A stretch of 64,000 nucleotides of DNA from Edaphobacter lichenicola (GCF_014201315.1 NZ_JACHDY010000003.1:482672-546671), one strand, 5' to 3'; numbered from the stretch's first letter, positions 40,050 through 49,208 are shown. Notes: generated by a model not told the origin, from the letters alone. Made by a program: numbers and translations.

Positions 40050-42641
40050 ATGATCACGATCAGAGACGTAGGACCGACGCGCAATACGTTTGGATACTCG
40101 ACGGGACACTCTGCGAGTGGACGGATGACGTGTCTCGACGGGTCTGCAGATGGCAGCCGCTTGTATGCGGGAAGTTTTGCCGGGGTGTGGCGGTCGGACG
40201 ACGGCGGACAGAACTGGTTTCAGCTGACATGGCCGCAGCCTCCGTTCGGAACGGTGCAGGGCGAGATTCCGGGGGCTTTGTTTGCTCCGCATGTATTCGA
40301 CCTGGCGATATCGCCTGCGGACCCGAACATCGTGCTGGCGTCAGCGCTGGACAGTCAGTTCGCGGATGGGAGAGATGGGATCTACCGGACCACAGACGGA
40401 GGGGTGACGTGGACGCTGGTTCACAAGACTTCCTTTCCTGCCAATGTCGCGTTTGCTCCCGATGACGGGTCGCTGGCTTATGCTGCAATGGGGTTCGATG
40501 GGATAGGTTTGAGTTCCAACGGGGGAGCTACGTGGTCGATAAAAGCTGTTCACGCGTGGCATGTCGCGATTGCGCCACTGGAGGCGAATGGGACGAGACG
40601 TATTTATACGGTTGGAGACAGCATCATCTCGTATTCCACGGATGGTGGAACGACGTGGACGCAAGATGCGGGAGTTTCGACTATCAATCTTGTGCGTAAT
40701 GCCTTGAGTACTTTTCGCAAGTTCTGCGATCCGACTGACGGGGGGCTTGGAGGATTCGGCGGCTCGACGGATATCTCGTTTTTGGCCGGAGCGGGTGGGA
40801 GGGTTCTGGCGATTGAACCGGGGAATCCGACGAGAGTGTATATGGCGACGGAGGGAGCGGCCAATGGTCCGAGCTTTTATTATGGGAAGGTGGCCGATGG
40901 AACGATTTGCAACACGGTCTGCGAACGACTGGCGGGAGAGGCGAGCCTGTGGGTTGGTGACTTCAGCCAGTTCAGCGCAACGAATCCGATGGCGCAGTGG
41001 GTTCAGCTTCAGGGACCACCGGTTTACTTTGGGACGACCTCTCCGAGTGGCGTAGCTATCGTTCGGACGAAGAAGACCAGCAGCGGGTTTCTATTGTTCT
41101 TTTCGGATTGCAGCCATGTGCATGTGTCGGCGGGAACTCCGACGACGGTGACTTCGTGGCATCGGCTGGACGGCGAAGATGCTTCGGTGGCAAGACAGGC
41201 GAATCCCCATCACGGCAACGTTGTTTTCGTGCATCCGGACCCGCACGGAATTGCTTTCACATCTGACTTTGAGGTCACGATTACGCCGGCGACGGGTGTG
41301 GATTTTCCGTACAACCAGTGCAGCGTTCTCGACCAATACATCGGCGGGACGATATGGATGGCGAATGACGGAGGGGTGCACTGGTGCGCGGACGGGGGAA
41401 AGAATGCGAACAGTTGGAATTGGCCGCTGGGTTTAGAGACGCTCGATCCGGTGAATATTGCGGGGCTGTTCGGCATTGGGAATACTCCGGCACTTTATTT
41501 TGGCTGTGGCGACAATGAAGATTTTTTCAGCCGCAACGGCGGGGTGAATTGGGGCGATCCAGGGTCGGGGTGCGGAGATTGCGATACGTGGTTCAGTGAC
41601 ACAGCGACGGCGGATCGAGTGATTCAGTTTTTGCCAAAACGGCAGCCAGATGATCCGAGCGTGGTGGGATGCATCGGGGTTATTGTGAGCGGGGATTCGT
41701 CGCAGTATCCCGATGCGAGCGATACCGGTAGCAAGACGTTTCCTCCATCGACGCAGCTCGTTGCGGTGGGTCCGCCGCCGAAGTTAGTGGCGTATGCATC
41801 TTCAGGGCGGGTGCTGCGGGGTTATCGGCCGGTTATAAAGACGCTGGCGACGGAGGCGGCGCTGGCGGACGGAGATTATCTATTCATCAACCAGGATTTG
41901 AATACAAGGGTCTCGACTCTGCTGCGGACGAACTCGATCCGTTCGATTAAGCTGATGAGCGATTGGCTCGACACGACAAAGGCTGCGGCGGTGGGTCCGG
42001 CGTTGCCGATGGGCGTGGATCTTGTGCAGACAAGCGGCGGGCATTTTACGACGGTGTTCTATGTTGGAGACGGTACCGGCAAAGTTGGAGACGGTACGGG
42101 CAATGTGTGGAAGCTGGATTCCAGTTCCAACACATGGAAGCAGATCGTTCCGAATCTTACCGCGCCGACGCCAGTGGGCTCCGCCCTGAGATGGTTTGCG
42201 GATCCGTATGATCCGAATGGGATTTATGTGCTCGATTCGAATGGGGTAAAGGTATCGGTGGATGGAGGTCTGAGCTGGTTCAGCGACGCCTTGTTGACAA
42301 ACGCACTGACGGCGGGAGGAATGCTGACGATTTCGGCGTCGCTTCTGCAGGATATGCAGTTCTCTAGGGGAGAGCGTCAGACGCGGTTTGTGTTCGGAGC
42401 GGCGGGCGTCTCGTGCACCATGGATTTCGGGATCTCATGGTTTCCAGTCCTGAATTCGATTGCGCTGCCGGGCCGGCCGGAGTCGGGATTCTTCGATCCG
42501 ATTTCGGACCTGACGGACCGAGCAGTGTACGTGGAGTGCGAAGGGCGCAGTGTGTTGCGCATCGGCGGGCTACCTGAACTGCCTCCGTTCCAGCCGCCGC
42601 CGGTCTTCGATCTGATGCAGTTCGCCGCACTTGATTATTGA
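40050..42641 (+). CDS. Large Asp-box (BNR/sortilin-like) beta-propeller protein
   Basis: 863 residues with repeated S/T-x-D-G-G-x-x-W Asp-boxes: WRSDDGGQNWFQL near residue 47, YRTTDGGVTWTL near 113, SSNGGATWSI near 150, STDGGTTWTQ near 193, SVDGGLSWFSD near 735. Such repeats form sialidase/sortilin/xyloglucanase-type propellers. No signal peptide is visible, so either it is intracellular or the start is further upstream in a different arrangement. Many Cys residues are present, unusual for cytoplasm (ICNTVCE, GSGCGDCDTW). Carbohydrate binding is plausible but not shown. Confidence 0.85.
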   Translation: MITIRDVGPTRNTFGYSTGHSASGRMTCLDGSADGSRLYAGSFAGVWRSDDGGQNWFQLTWPQPPFGTVQGEIPGALFAPHVFDLAISPADPNIVLASALDSQFADGRDGIYRTTDGGVTWTLVHKTSFPANVAFAPDDGSLAYAAMGFDGIGLSSNGGATWSIKAVHAWHVAIAPLEANGTRRIYTVGDSIISYSTDGGTTWTQDAGVSTINLVRNALSTFRKFCDPTDGGLGGFGGSTDISFLAGAGGRVLAIEPGNPTRVYMATEGAANGPSFYYGKVADGTICNTVCERLAGEASLWVGDFSQFSATNPMAQWVQLQGPPVYFGTTSPSGVAIVRTKKTSSGFLLFFSDCSHVHVSAGTPTTVTSWHRLDGEDASVARQANPHHGNVVFVHPDPHGIAFTSDFEVTITPATGVDFPYNQCSVLDQYIGGTIWMANDGGVHWCADGGKNANSWNWPLGLETLDPVNIAGLFGIGNTPALYFGCGDNEDFFSRNGGVNWGDPGSGCGDCDTWFSDTATADRVIQFLPKRQPDDPSVVGCIGVIVSGDSSQYPDASDTGSKTFPPSTQLVAVGPPPKLVAYASSGRVLRGYRPVIKTLATEAALADGDYLFINQDLNTRVSTLLRTNSIRSIKLMSDWLDTTKAAAVGPALPMGVDLVQTSGGHFTTVFYVGDGTGKVGDGTGNVWKLDSSSNTWKQIVPNLTAPTPVGSALRWFADPYDPNGIYVLDSNGVKVSVDGGLSWFSDALLTNALTAGGMLTISASLLQDMQFSRGERQTRFVFGAAGVSCTMDFGISWFPVLNSIALPGRPESGFFDPISDLTDRAVYVECEGRSVLRIGGLPELPPFQPPPVFDLMQFAALDY

Positions 42642-42994
42642 TCATGAAATCTAGTCGCGGCGCTGACGAGCGCTGGCGCTCGTTTGAAGAGAGGTGCCCA
42701 GGTCGTACCCCCGTCCCGCGTGAGCCAGACTCCGCCCCACGCCGTGCCGATGTAAATGATGTTTGTGTTGACGGGAATTGCGGTGACCTGACTATTGGCG
42801 ACCTCACCAATGAGCCGGGCAGTCGATACCATTGGCCGCGGGCGCGCGCGTACAGTTCCGGCGTTGCCGGCAGACCTCCTCGGGATCATCGAACTACTCT
42901 CGCCCTTTGCCTTCGGAACGGTCGTCGCCGCGATTGTCATGTACTTTAACCATTGACTTCCCCCCCCTCGGTTTTTTCTGCATTCGGAAGTCAC
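42635..42994 (-). pseudogene. Inverted fragment of an Asp-box propeller gene
   Basis: The C-terminal part of a 119-codon frame reads AIPVNTNIIYIGTAWGGVWL then TRDGGTTWAPLFKRAPALVS, which is one propeller repeat of the kind that begins such genes. It lies on the strand opposite the 863-residue propeller gene and overlaps its end by 7 bases. The first 50 residues have no such pattern. I read it as the remnant of a second propeller gene left by an inversion or insertion. Confidence 0.5.
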
Positions 42995-43004
42995 CTCTCA
43001 GTTG

Positions 43005-43343
43005 CTAGGCTGATCGAACAAGCCGAAGATGTTTCCTCCAAGTGCGTCCGGCAAATCCAAACATTAAGACAGATACTGTGGCCCACAATAGGGCAACTCC
43101 CCACTCTGCGGAGCCATCTCCGGCATCAGGCGCTAAGCCGAACAGCACCTCCATCCAGTCAGGCAAAAGAATGGTGAGCGAGAGCAGTGCCGCGCTCATC
43201 AGTCCCAAGACAATTTCCACCCAAATCCTCTTGGGTAATCGGTTCCGCACGGGCCGCGTTCCTGGTTCGCAAACCGGTTGCATCAGAAGGCGATTATGAT
43301 CGCCGGAAAGACAAGAGGTCTTTTTCTGCAGCAATAGCTTCAT
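43005..43343 (-). CDS. Hypothetical two-helix membrane protein
   Basis: 112 residues with helices at about 45-62 (IVLGLMSAALLSLTILL) and 83-100 (VALLWATVSVLMFGFAG), basic tail WRKHLRLVRSA. The first 38 residues are polar and may precede the real start. No family recognised and no clear operon partner; it stands next to the propeller fragment. Moderately likely to be real from its membrane pattern. Confidence 0.5.
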   Translation of the reverse strand: MKLLLQKKTSCLSGDHNRLLMQPVCEPGTRPVRNRLPKRIWVEIVLGLMSAALLSLTILLPDWMEVLFGLAPDAGDGSAEWGVALLWATVSVLMFGFAGRTWRKHLRLVRSA

Positions 43344-43470
43344 GTCGACTCCTTTTTTGCTCAGGTTGGGGGGATTATCTGTGAGCCTAGAAAAGGAACG
43401 ACAGGATGATACACCTCTGCCAAATTGGACTACAACAGCGGGCCTTAGAAAGGAGGCCTTAGTGCTTTTT

Positions 43471-43569
43471 TTAATTGTCGGTCTCCGGTTTCTTGCTGTC
43501 GGCTGGCGCGTCGTCCCCCGCAGTGTCGTTTTTTTTCAATAAATTTAAGATACCGACCTTTCGCGCCAG
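43471..43569 (-). pseudogene. Possible C-terminal remnant of a lost gene
   Basis: An open stretch reading GILNLLKKNDTAGDDAPADS then KKPETDN and TAA. It has the composition of a charged protein tail but no plausible start, since a stop lies just upstream. Around it (43344-43753) I see nothing else. Confidence 0.25.
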
Positions 43570-43753
43570 TTAGCAGCGCGCCCCCTCCCGATCGAAGTTT
43601 TATCCAAACTGATGTAGTCATCAGCGGATCACGCTGCGGCCATCTTGCGGGGCAGCCTCACAAGACGGATTAGTTATCATCAGCTCCACTATCTTCGCTT
43701 TACTCCAGATGGTCGGCAAATTGGAAGTTGGTGACTTATTCTCACTGAGTGAT

Positions 43754-43770
43754 AAATCGCCAATGCACTC
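43754..43770 (-). repeat. TTGGCGATTT repeat, copy downstream of the enolase gene
   Basis: Minus strand GAGTGCATTGGCGATTT, identical over 17 bases to copies at 45215-45231 and 60179-60195. Similarity to the 60179 copy continues loosely for about 40 more bases (both run into ACTTCC and GCCGAC). Confidence 0.7.
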
Positions 43771-43947
43771 AACAAAGAGCCGATTAGTACAATAGGTCGG
43801 CCAGTGTTTACAAATCCAGTCCACGTGGACGTAAAACCGGCTTTCCTCCAACGTCGCACACTCATTGACAAGTGGACGACTTGCCGACCACACAGACAAT
43901 TGGATTACTTCCGAGTGGGCAAACAATTCGGAAGTTACATCCGGCTG

Positions 43948-45027
43948 CTATGCGCCGAACCGTTCCACTGCTTTCTCGTTCCAAACCACGCCTGTTCCGA
44001 CAACCCCGTCGACAACGGCCATTCCACTTGCGATCTGCAGCGGTTCGGCAAGAACCAGATTCCACCAGTCTGCGTACTCGAGGAAATGGGCCGTTGGGGT
44101 TGCACACATGAGCTGTGCGCTAATCTCGGGCCAGAGATGATTCGAAAGCGGGATGCCGGAAGCCTCCCCGAGGGCCGCAGCACGAACCCATCCCGTCACA
44201 CCGCCAATTTTCATCACATCCGGCATCATGTAATCTGAAGCGCGCGCTTCGATTGCCTGACACATTTCATGCGATCCCCACCAGTTCTCCCCACACTGGA
44301 TCGGGGTCTTGATCTCACGTGCTACCAGCGCATGACCTTGGTAGTCATGTGCCAAGACTGGCTCTTCCACCCAAGTGAGCCCTTCCTCATCAAGCACTCG
44401 GAGCCGCCGTACTGCTTCTGGTGGCGTAAGCGACTGGTTATAGTCCACCATGATTGCCATCTCACTACCGGTGGCCTTCCGCATCGCCCGCACTACTTCA
44501 AGATCTTCCTCTACTGTTGCATAGCCGATTTTCGCTTTCACTCCTTTGAAGCCACGCTTTGCCCAAGCTTCGGCCCCCTGCGCCGAACCTGCGACGCCGT
44601 CGTACCCCACCGCTCCATATGCGGGAATCGGCTTTTCAGTAGCGCCGAGCAATCGCACGAGGGAGGTGTTGTGGCTTCGCGCCAGAGCGTCCCACAGCGC
44701 CATGTCGATGGCAGCAACCGCCATGGCAATGAGTCCTTGCAGACCGAGAAGCCGAAAACGCTTTGCAAACTTATCCGCGATCTCAGCCGGCGCGAGAGGC
44801 TCATCCTTTACGAATGACTCAAGATTTTTGATCAGATCAGCAGTTGGCTTCAAGGCAGCAACGGCATATGTGAAAATCATGCTGTGCCCGACTGTGCCGT
44901 TGTCCGCAAAGATGTCGGTCAAAACTAGCGGAGATTCGGAGATTGTTCCACTCGCCGTCTTATGTGGCTGCGCCATCGGCACGCGCACGGCACGAACGCG
45001 AAACTCGCGAATCTTCGGATAGGCCAT
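43948..45027 (-). CDS. Mandelate racemase/muconate lactonizing-type enolase
   Basis: 359 residues, complete. N-terminal cap domain (about 1-125), then the barrel with the KxK base motif in GVKAKIGY near residue 165, metal ligands Asp in MVDYNQSL near 193, Glu in WVEEPVL near 219 and Glu in QCGENWWG near 243, and the catalytic His in SNHLWPE near 295. This arrangement is that of the mandelate racemase subgroup; substrate is unknown. The repeat core TTGGCGATTT touches its start codon, and further copies flank it. Confidence 0.93.
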   Translation of the reverse strand: MAYPKIREFRVRAVRVPMAQPHKTASGTISESPLVLTDIFADNGTVGHSMIFTYAVAALKPTADLIKNLESFVKDEPLAPAEIADKFAKRFRLLGLQGLIAMAVAAIDMALWDALARSHNTSLVRLLGATEKPIPAYGAVGYDGVAGSAQGAEAWAKRGFKGVKAKIGYATVEEDLEVVRAMRKATGSEMAIMVDYNQSLTPPEAVRRLRVLDEEGLTWVEEPVLAHDYQGHALVAREIKTPIQCGENWWGSHEMCQAIEARASDYMMPDVMKIGGVTGWVRAAALGEASGIPLSNHLWPEISAQLMCATPTAHFLEYADWWNLVLAEPLQIASGMAVVDGVVGTGVVWNEKAVERFGA

Positions 45028-45037
45028 AAATCGCCAA
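45028..45037 (-). repeat. TTGGCGATTT core directly before the enolase start codon
   Basis: Reads TTGGCGATTT then ATG on the minus strand, so the repeat abuts the initiation codon with no classical ribosome site in between; a GGAAGG lies about 16 bases further up. Confidence 0.7.
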
Positions 45038-45214
45038 GATTATACCTTCCACGGTTAGAAGCGAACAATTTCGCTCTGGCACAAGACATATTGTGAAGAT
45101 TTGCCAGTTGACGAGTGACCGGCAAAACGAATTAATCCACTTGGCCGAGAAACCGGCTTTCCGGCACGGTGATTGCTGCCAATCGACTCGTTACCGCCTT
45201 TTCGATGCGCGCTA

Positions 45215-45231
45215 AAATCGCCAATGCACTC
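45215..45231 (-). repeat. TTGGCGATTT repeat, copy upstream of the enolase gene
   Basis: Minus strand GAGTGCATTGGCGATTT, exact over 17 bases to the copies at 43754 and 60179. Confidence 0.75.
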
Positions 45232-45943
45232 ATCGAGGCACCCACGCTTCTCTAGGCAATCGGCAACGGTTCGACCGCATATCCACATAGCAGGCATTAT
45301 TTCCACAAAAAATGAGAATAAGAACCGATGACTTTCAGGCAGATCGCGAGTATCTTACGAATCAACGGAGGAGAAATCTTCCAGTAGGAGAGAGTAGACA
45401 AGGACCATCGGGAGAACCAGCAACGGGGCTCACGAAGCATTCAGGAAACTGTCTGCTTATGGATGGAATTCGAGAAAGCTCTTGCAGCGAATGTGATGAC
45501 GGACGAGTATTGGAAACGCGAGCTTCGCTCACAGGACCAAATCATTCTGAAATCGCAATCAGTTGCGATCTGGGTGCCGAACCGGGTCTTCGAAAAATCG
45601 GAAAGCAGGGGCGAGATCTCGAAAGAGAATTCGCCCCTTCGCTTTTATGAACCTTTAGTGAGCGAACTGAATGGTTCGACGAGTAAGTTGGCCTGTTTTC
45701 GCCATCCGACCATTGTTCACTGAAACTGAAAACGGGCGCGTAGCTAACGGCCACTCAATTCAGAAGTTCTCCATCGTTTGGCTTGGATCGGTTCGGTCAG
45801 CAACCGAAACAGATGGGGGTTGGAGTCCCGTAGGAAAATTTCAACCGACGACGAAAATGTTCCGCTCCCGTGTGCCGACTACTACTTGAGGTCGTAGGCC
45901 AGCAGGGCTTCCTTCTTGCCCATGCCGTTGCAGTCTTCGTTAT
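45232..45943. other. Non-coding debris before the integrase stub
   Basis: About 700 bases with only short frames (for example 45463-45723, 86 codons) that show no family pattern. Probably the decayed body of the integrase and adjoining genes. Confidence 0.4.
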
Positions 45944-46159
45944 TGGCGGCGAAGTGGGAAGGTGGTTCAGGAGCTGATGCGCCACGCGAACTTCCAGGCG
46001 ACGATGAATGTCTATACGAGGGCAATCACAGCGGCGAAGCGAGATGCGCAGAGCCGGGTCGTAGATGTTCTCATGGACCGCCCTAAGCCGGCAAAAGTGA
46101 GGAGAACCAACGTACTTTCAACGTATCGCGCTTTCGCTCGTTTTTCTCTAAGTTGTTGA
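45944..46159 (+). pseudogene. C-terminal stub of a tyrosine (phage-type) integrase
   Basis: Reads GKVVQELMRHANFQATMNVY then TRAITAAKRDAQSRVVDVL. LMRH supplies the last catalytic His region and MNVYT the nucleophilic Tyr of tyrosine recombinases. The preceding 300-odd residues with the two Arg boxes are missing, so it cannot recombine DNA. The frame runs into the right attachment repeat, the usual place for an integrase gene. Confidence 0.8.
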
Positions 46160-46209
46160 TTTTATGGTGGGCACAGCAGGATTCGAACCTACGACTTCCA
46201 CCCTGTGAA
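46143..46209. repeat. Right attachment repeat
   Basis: Direct repeat of 33835-33901 (66 of 67 identical). The shared sequence ends at the anticodon loop of the tRNA part, a normal crossover point for tRNA-targeting integrases. Confidence 0.8.
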
Positions 46210-46214
46210 GGTGG
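46165..46214 (-). tRNA. tRNA-Val(CAC) 3' part only, not functional
   Basis: Read on the minus strand: anticodon stem-loop CCACC TTCACAG GGTGG with anticodon CAC, variable AAGTC, T arm GTAGG TTCGAAT CCTGC, acceptor strand TGTGCCC, then ACCA. The D arm and 5' acceptor strand (expected GGGCACA) are absent from the sequence beyond 46214, so this is a fragment. Confidence 0.7.
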
Positions 46215-46461
46215 GGTCGAACCAGACGGCTGCACATTCTAAAGGGCTTATTAGCCGGCATAGTCGGTAAAAACCGGCATTCCGGGCTCTGTTTGGCATC
46301 AATTTGGCATCAATTTGCCAACCAGTGGGCGTGGGCTGACCGTGGGGGTTCAGCCCGCCTTTCTCATAAGCGAGAGACTGCTTTGAGAGTTCCTTCGGAT
46401 AGTAGATTTTCCAGTTCGGGTCAAAGTCTGTTGCGTAATGGAGATAGAACTTGAAGCGCAT
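46189..46461 (-). CDS. Small hypothetical protein ending inside the attachment repeat
   Basis: 90 residues from MRFKFYLHYATDFDPNWKIY. The ATG has an excellent AAGGAGGT six bases upstream, which argues that it is, or was, expressed. The first 60 residues look like a globular start; the last 15 codons (VWFDPTFTGWKS) are tRNA sequence read through, and the stop lies within the repeat. It is probably a gene truncated by the integration event. Confidence 0.5.
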   Translation of the reverse strand: MRFKFYLHYATDFDPNWKIYYPKELSKQSLAYEKGGLNPHGQPTPTGWQIDAKLMPNRARNAGFYRLCRLISPLECAAVWFDPTFTGWKS

Positions 46462-46536
46462 AGGCACCTCCTTGAGTGAAATACAGGTTCTAGAAGATAA
46501 TTTCCAATTTCCAAACTGGAAATTTATGCATGCCCA

Positions 46537-48192
46537 TTAGTTGGCTGATCGAGTCCGCCTCAAATCCTCTGCCAGAAGAATTGCGTCCGCGATTTCTCGC
46601 ATCGATTTTCGCCGTTGACGGCTCTCCTTTTGCATCATTTGATAAGCATCTTCCTCGTTCAAAGATAGATCACGCTGCAAGACGCTCTTTGCGCGGTCCA
46701 CAGCCTTACGCGTCTCCAGCCTGGAGGTCAGTTGTGTATTTTCCGTCTCCAGCCTCGCTCGTTCAATCTCCGCACCCACTAGAAAACCTAACGTCGAAAG
46801 CAGCCTTACCTGCTCATTAGTGTGGCGGTAAGACATACGGTGCTGCAGATTGATCACCCCTACCACTCGTCCTGCACAGAGAATAGGCGTACACAACATG
46901 GCCTCAAAGTGGTCTTCAGGAATATTCTTGAATGCCTTGAACCGCGGATCACTCGAAGCAGCCGAAGCGATCGCCACAGGCTGCCGGTGCTTCGCTACCC
47001 ATCCCGTTACCCCTTGCCCCACCTGCACACCAATGTGATCGATCAAGTCCGCGTGAGGATTTTTCGATGCACGCAACATCAGGTTCTCGCCCTCCAGCAC
47101 ATAGAGAAAGCACGAGTCACACGGAATCACACTCGCAATAAAGTCGACGATACGATCCAGCACCAGATGCAGAGAGTCCGCTGCCGCCATGCGGCTGCTG
47201 ATCTCATGCAAAAAGTCCATCTCTGCCAGGCCATCACGAAACCCAGCCATGGTTGAGGTAGACTCAGCCACACGTCGCACTCCTGCCGGTCGCACTTGTT
47301 TCGCACCATCTACCCCGGCAGGCTGCGAGACGACAGGCCCCATCTCGCCATTGCGCTTCTTCTCCAGCAAACTGCTGCAGTATTGCGCCGCTTCATTCAC
47401 CAGGAAACCCATCTTCGGGCGCGATGGCTCGAAGTCCGGCTCGATCCCGTAGTGCGCCAGTTCTTCCGAAGTAGTAGGTCCGATTGAGAGCACTACGGTC
47501 TTCCGCAGTGTCTCACGCAGCTGCTCGTGTACTCCCATTTGTTCCGCAACCCGAAAGAGATGGATGATCTGTACTGCGGTCATGAACAGCACAACGTCCA
47601 CCATCCCGTTCAAGATCCCCAGCACGCACTCTCGCAGAGGTTGCAGGTCTTCCGGCAAAGCCCACTGATACACCGGCACCTTCGTCAGTTCGCGAGTGCG
47701 ACTGCTCAGTTCAGCCAGCAGCTCCGGATTTGAGGCGCCATACTCCTGCACTACCACACGCATCTCACCCAGGGAATCACCAAACGTTCCCTCGATCGCC
47801 TGCAGAAGTTCACGCCAGGTGCTTGGCTCTTCCGATGTGACATCCACCGCAACCTTCAGGTCACGAAGCACGGAGCTTGGCTTCGCACCACGCGCGGCAA
47901 TCTTCACCTTCCGTAGTGCCGCAAGAAACTCATCTCTGTCATATCGGGTTTGAACGATCTCCAGCATCGCACGTACACCGACGCCCGTCATGAAGAGGAT
48001 CAGGTCGTAGTTGCCCTCAAGCAGCTTCCCAGCAAACTCCAGCACATGCTCGTTCGATTCCAACCCTACTTCACGCATCGACGGCACAACAATCGGCTCG
48101 CCGCCGTATGTGCGGATCAGCTTCTCGACCTCTTTCGCTCGACGAGATTCGAGCGAAAGTACGCGAAGTCCGTTGAAGCTCGCATGCGCCAC
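46537..48192 (-). CDS. HemD-GAF-ANTAR fusion regulator of nitrate assimilation
   Basis: About 551 residues from the GTG with GGAGG four bases upstream; an ATG at 48234 is the alternative. Residues about 5-275 are a uroporphyrinogen-III synthase (HemD) fold with its two similar halves (LRVLSLESRRAKEVEKLIRTYGGEP; VDVVLFMTAVQIIHLF; VLSIGPTTSEELAHYG). A linker leads to a GAF domain (about 325-475; DSLHLVLDRIVDFIASVIPCD, PILCAGRVVGVINLQHR). The C-terminus is an ANTAR RNA-binding domain (about 490-545; RKAVDRAKSVLQRDLSLNEE, EDAYQMMQKESRQRRKSMRE). It probably acts by antitermination on the divergent nirA operon. The HemD part may be an enzyme for sirohaem, a sensor, or both. Confidence 0.9.
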   Translation of the reverse strand: MAHASFNGLRVLSLESRRAKEVEKLIRTYGGEPIVVPSMREVGLESNEHVLEFAGKLLEGNYDLILFMTGVGVRAMLEIVQTRYDRDEFLAALRKVKIAARGAKPSSVLRDLKVAVDVTSEEPSTWRELLQAIEGTFGDSLGEMRVVVQEYGASNPELLAELSSRTRELTKVPVYQWALPEDLQPLRECVLGILNGMVDVVLFMTAVQIIHLFRVAEQMGVHEQLRETLRKTVVLSIGPTTSEELAHYGIEPDFEPSRPKMGFLVNEAAQYCSSLLEKKRNGEMGPVVSQPAGVDGAKQVRPAGVRRVAESTSTMAGFRDGLAEMDFLHEISSRMAAADSLHLVLDRIVDFIASVIPCDSCFLYVLEGENLMLRASKNPHADLIDHIGVQVGQGVTGWVAKHRQPVAIASAASSDPRFKAFKNIPEDHFEAMLCTPILCAGRVVGVINLQHRMSYRHTNEQVRLLSTLGFLVGAEIERARLETENTQLTSRLETRKAVDRAKSVLQRDLSLNEEDAYQMMQKESRQRRKSMREIADAILLAEDLRRTRSAN

Positions 48193-48371
48193 GTTTCCTC
48201 CATTGCCAGCCTTATCAAGGTCGTGGCCTTTCATCCCTCATCGGGACATCGTCCGCAGACTGCGATGTCCGTTCAAGTACATCTATTCCGAGCGGAAGAC
48301 CATCTTCTGATAATAGACGCGGTTGTCAACAGGAGCCTAGCTGCACACATGCTCGGTTCACACCGGCTGCC

Positions 48372-49208
48372 TCAAAACACAATGCGTCCAGTCAAAACCA
48401 GCCCGTGGTTGTAGGTGTGGAAGCTGGATGTCGCAATCTGCATCCCGGTTCCCAGCACTAACCCCAATCTGTCCTTCGGGTCTTTGCGAAACTTGATCTT
48501 GCTTATCATAAGTCCAGGCGTCATAAACACCTGACTCTTACCATCATTGGTGCTGCCGCCGTGATAGTAGCTTGCATTCGCTTCCACCTCTGGCCAGAAA
48601 TACTTTCCTACCTTGTACTGCGCGGTCGTATTCCACTGGATCGTTCTGCCAATCTGTGGCACGGAACTCGTCGGCAGCACTACACCCAGGGCGGACTGTA
48701 CGTCGAAGTTGCCAAAGCCTTTGCCGAGCACACCCGTGGGAGTTATCGTCGACACCGCAGTCCCATTTTTGTAGCTTCCCGTAGGCACAGAGAACGTTAC
48801 CTGCACGAGCGTCGAGTAGTTTCCCTGTTCCACATTTGCCGCAAACGGTCTATATTTCGCGATCACCGAGAAGTCTCCAGCGCCATCCGCCGCCTTCGGC
48901 GTATTGTGCTGGATGTACGGCGGCAGATTGATGTCGAACTCTGTCCGCGCAAACGGAATGAGGTTTACACCCTTGCCGTTGTCGTAGTTCCACGTAAGAG
49001 TGTGAGTAGACGTGTATTGACGTAAAAAATCCGTCCGCGCCAACTGCACAATCGTCGAAGGAGAGCCTACCACTGGCACGGGCCACGCCGGCTGCGCTGC
49101 GGAGGTTGCACGTACTCGGTCCTCCCAGGCATGAAAGAAGTTCGACTGTGCCAGGACGGTTGAAGGGAACAGCGAGCAAAGAAGTATAAGCAGAACAGCA
49201 GGCTTCAT
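48372..49208 (-). CDS. Outer-membrane transporter/barrel protein of the nitrate locus
   Basis: About 278 residues from MKPAVLLILLCSLFPSTVLAQ (signal peptide to about 21). The mature chain has long amphipathic strands and typical turns (FARTEFDINLPPYIQHNTPK, GDFSVIAKYRPFAANVEQG, LVQVTFSVPTGSYKNG), ending in the aromatic terminus TGRIVF required for barrel assembly. It resembles MetA-pathway/transporter-type outer-membrane proteins of about 12 strands. It starts divergently to nirA and lies beside the ANTAR gene, so passage of nitrate or nitrite is a reasonable guess. Confidence 0.8.
   Translation of the reverse strand: MKPAVLLILLCSLFPSTVLAQSNFFHAWEDRVRATSAAQPAWPVPVVGSPSTIVQLARTDFLRQYTSTHTLTWNYDNGKGVNLIPFARTEFDINLPPYIQHNTPKAADGAGDFSVIAKYRPFAANVEQGNYSTLVQVTFSVPTGSYKNGTAVSTITPTGVLGKGFGNFDVQSALGVVLPTSSVPQIGRTIQWNTTAQYKVGKYFWPEVEANASYYHGGSTNDGKSQVFMTPGLMISKIKFRKDPKDRLGLVLGTGMQIATSSFHTYNHGLVLTGRIVF

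Noticed and set aside
42770..42810. ATTGGCGACCTCACCAAT as another copy of the TTGGCGATTT repeat
   Set aside because: Differs in the last bases of the core and lies inside the propeller-fragment reading frame.
45312..45723. Overlapping 112- and 86-codon frames
   Set aside because: No recognisable pattern, no good ribosome site, and they lie in decayed DNA before the integrase stub.
46165..46214. Intact tRNA-Val gene
   Set aside because: The anticodon, T arm and acceptor 3' strand are present, but no D arm or matching 5' acceptor strand follows.
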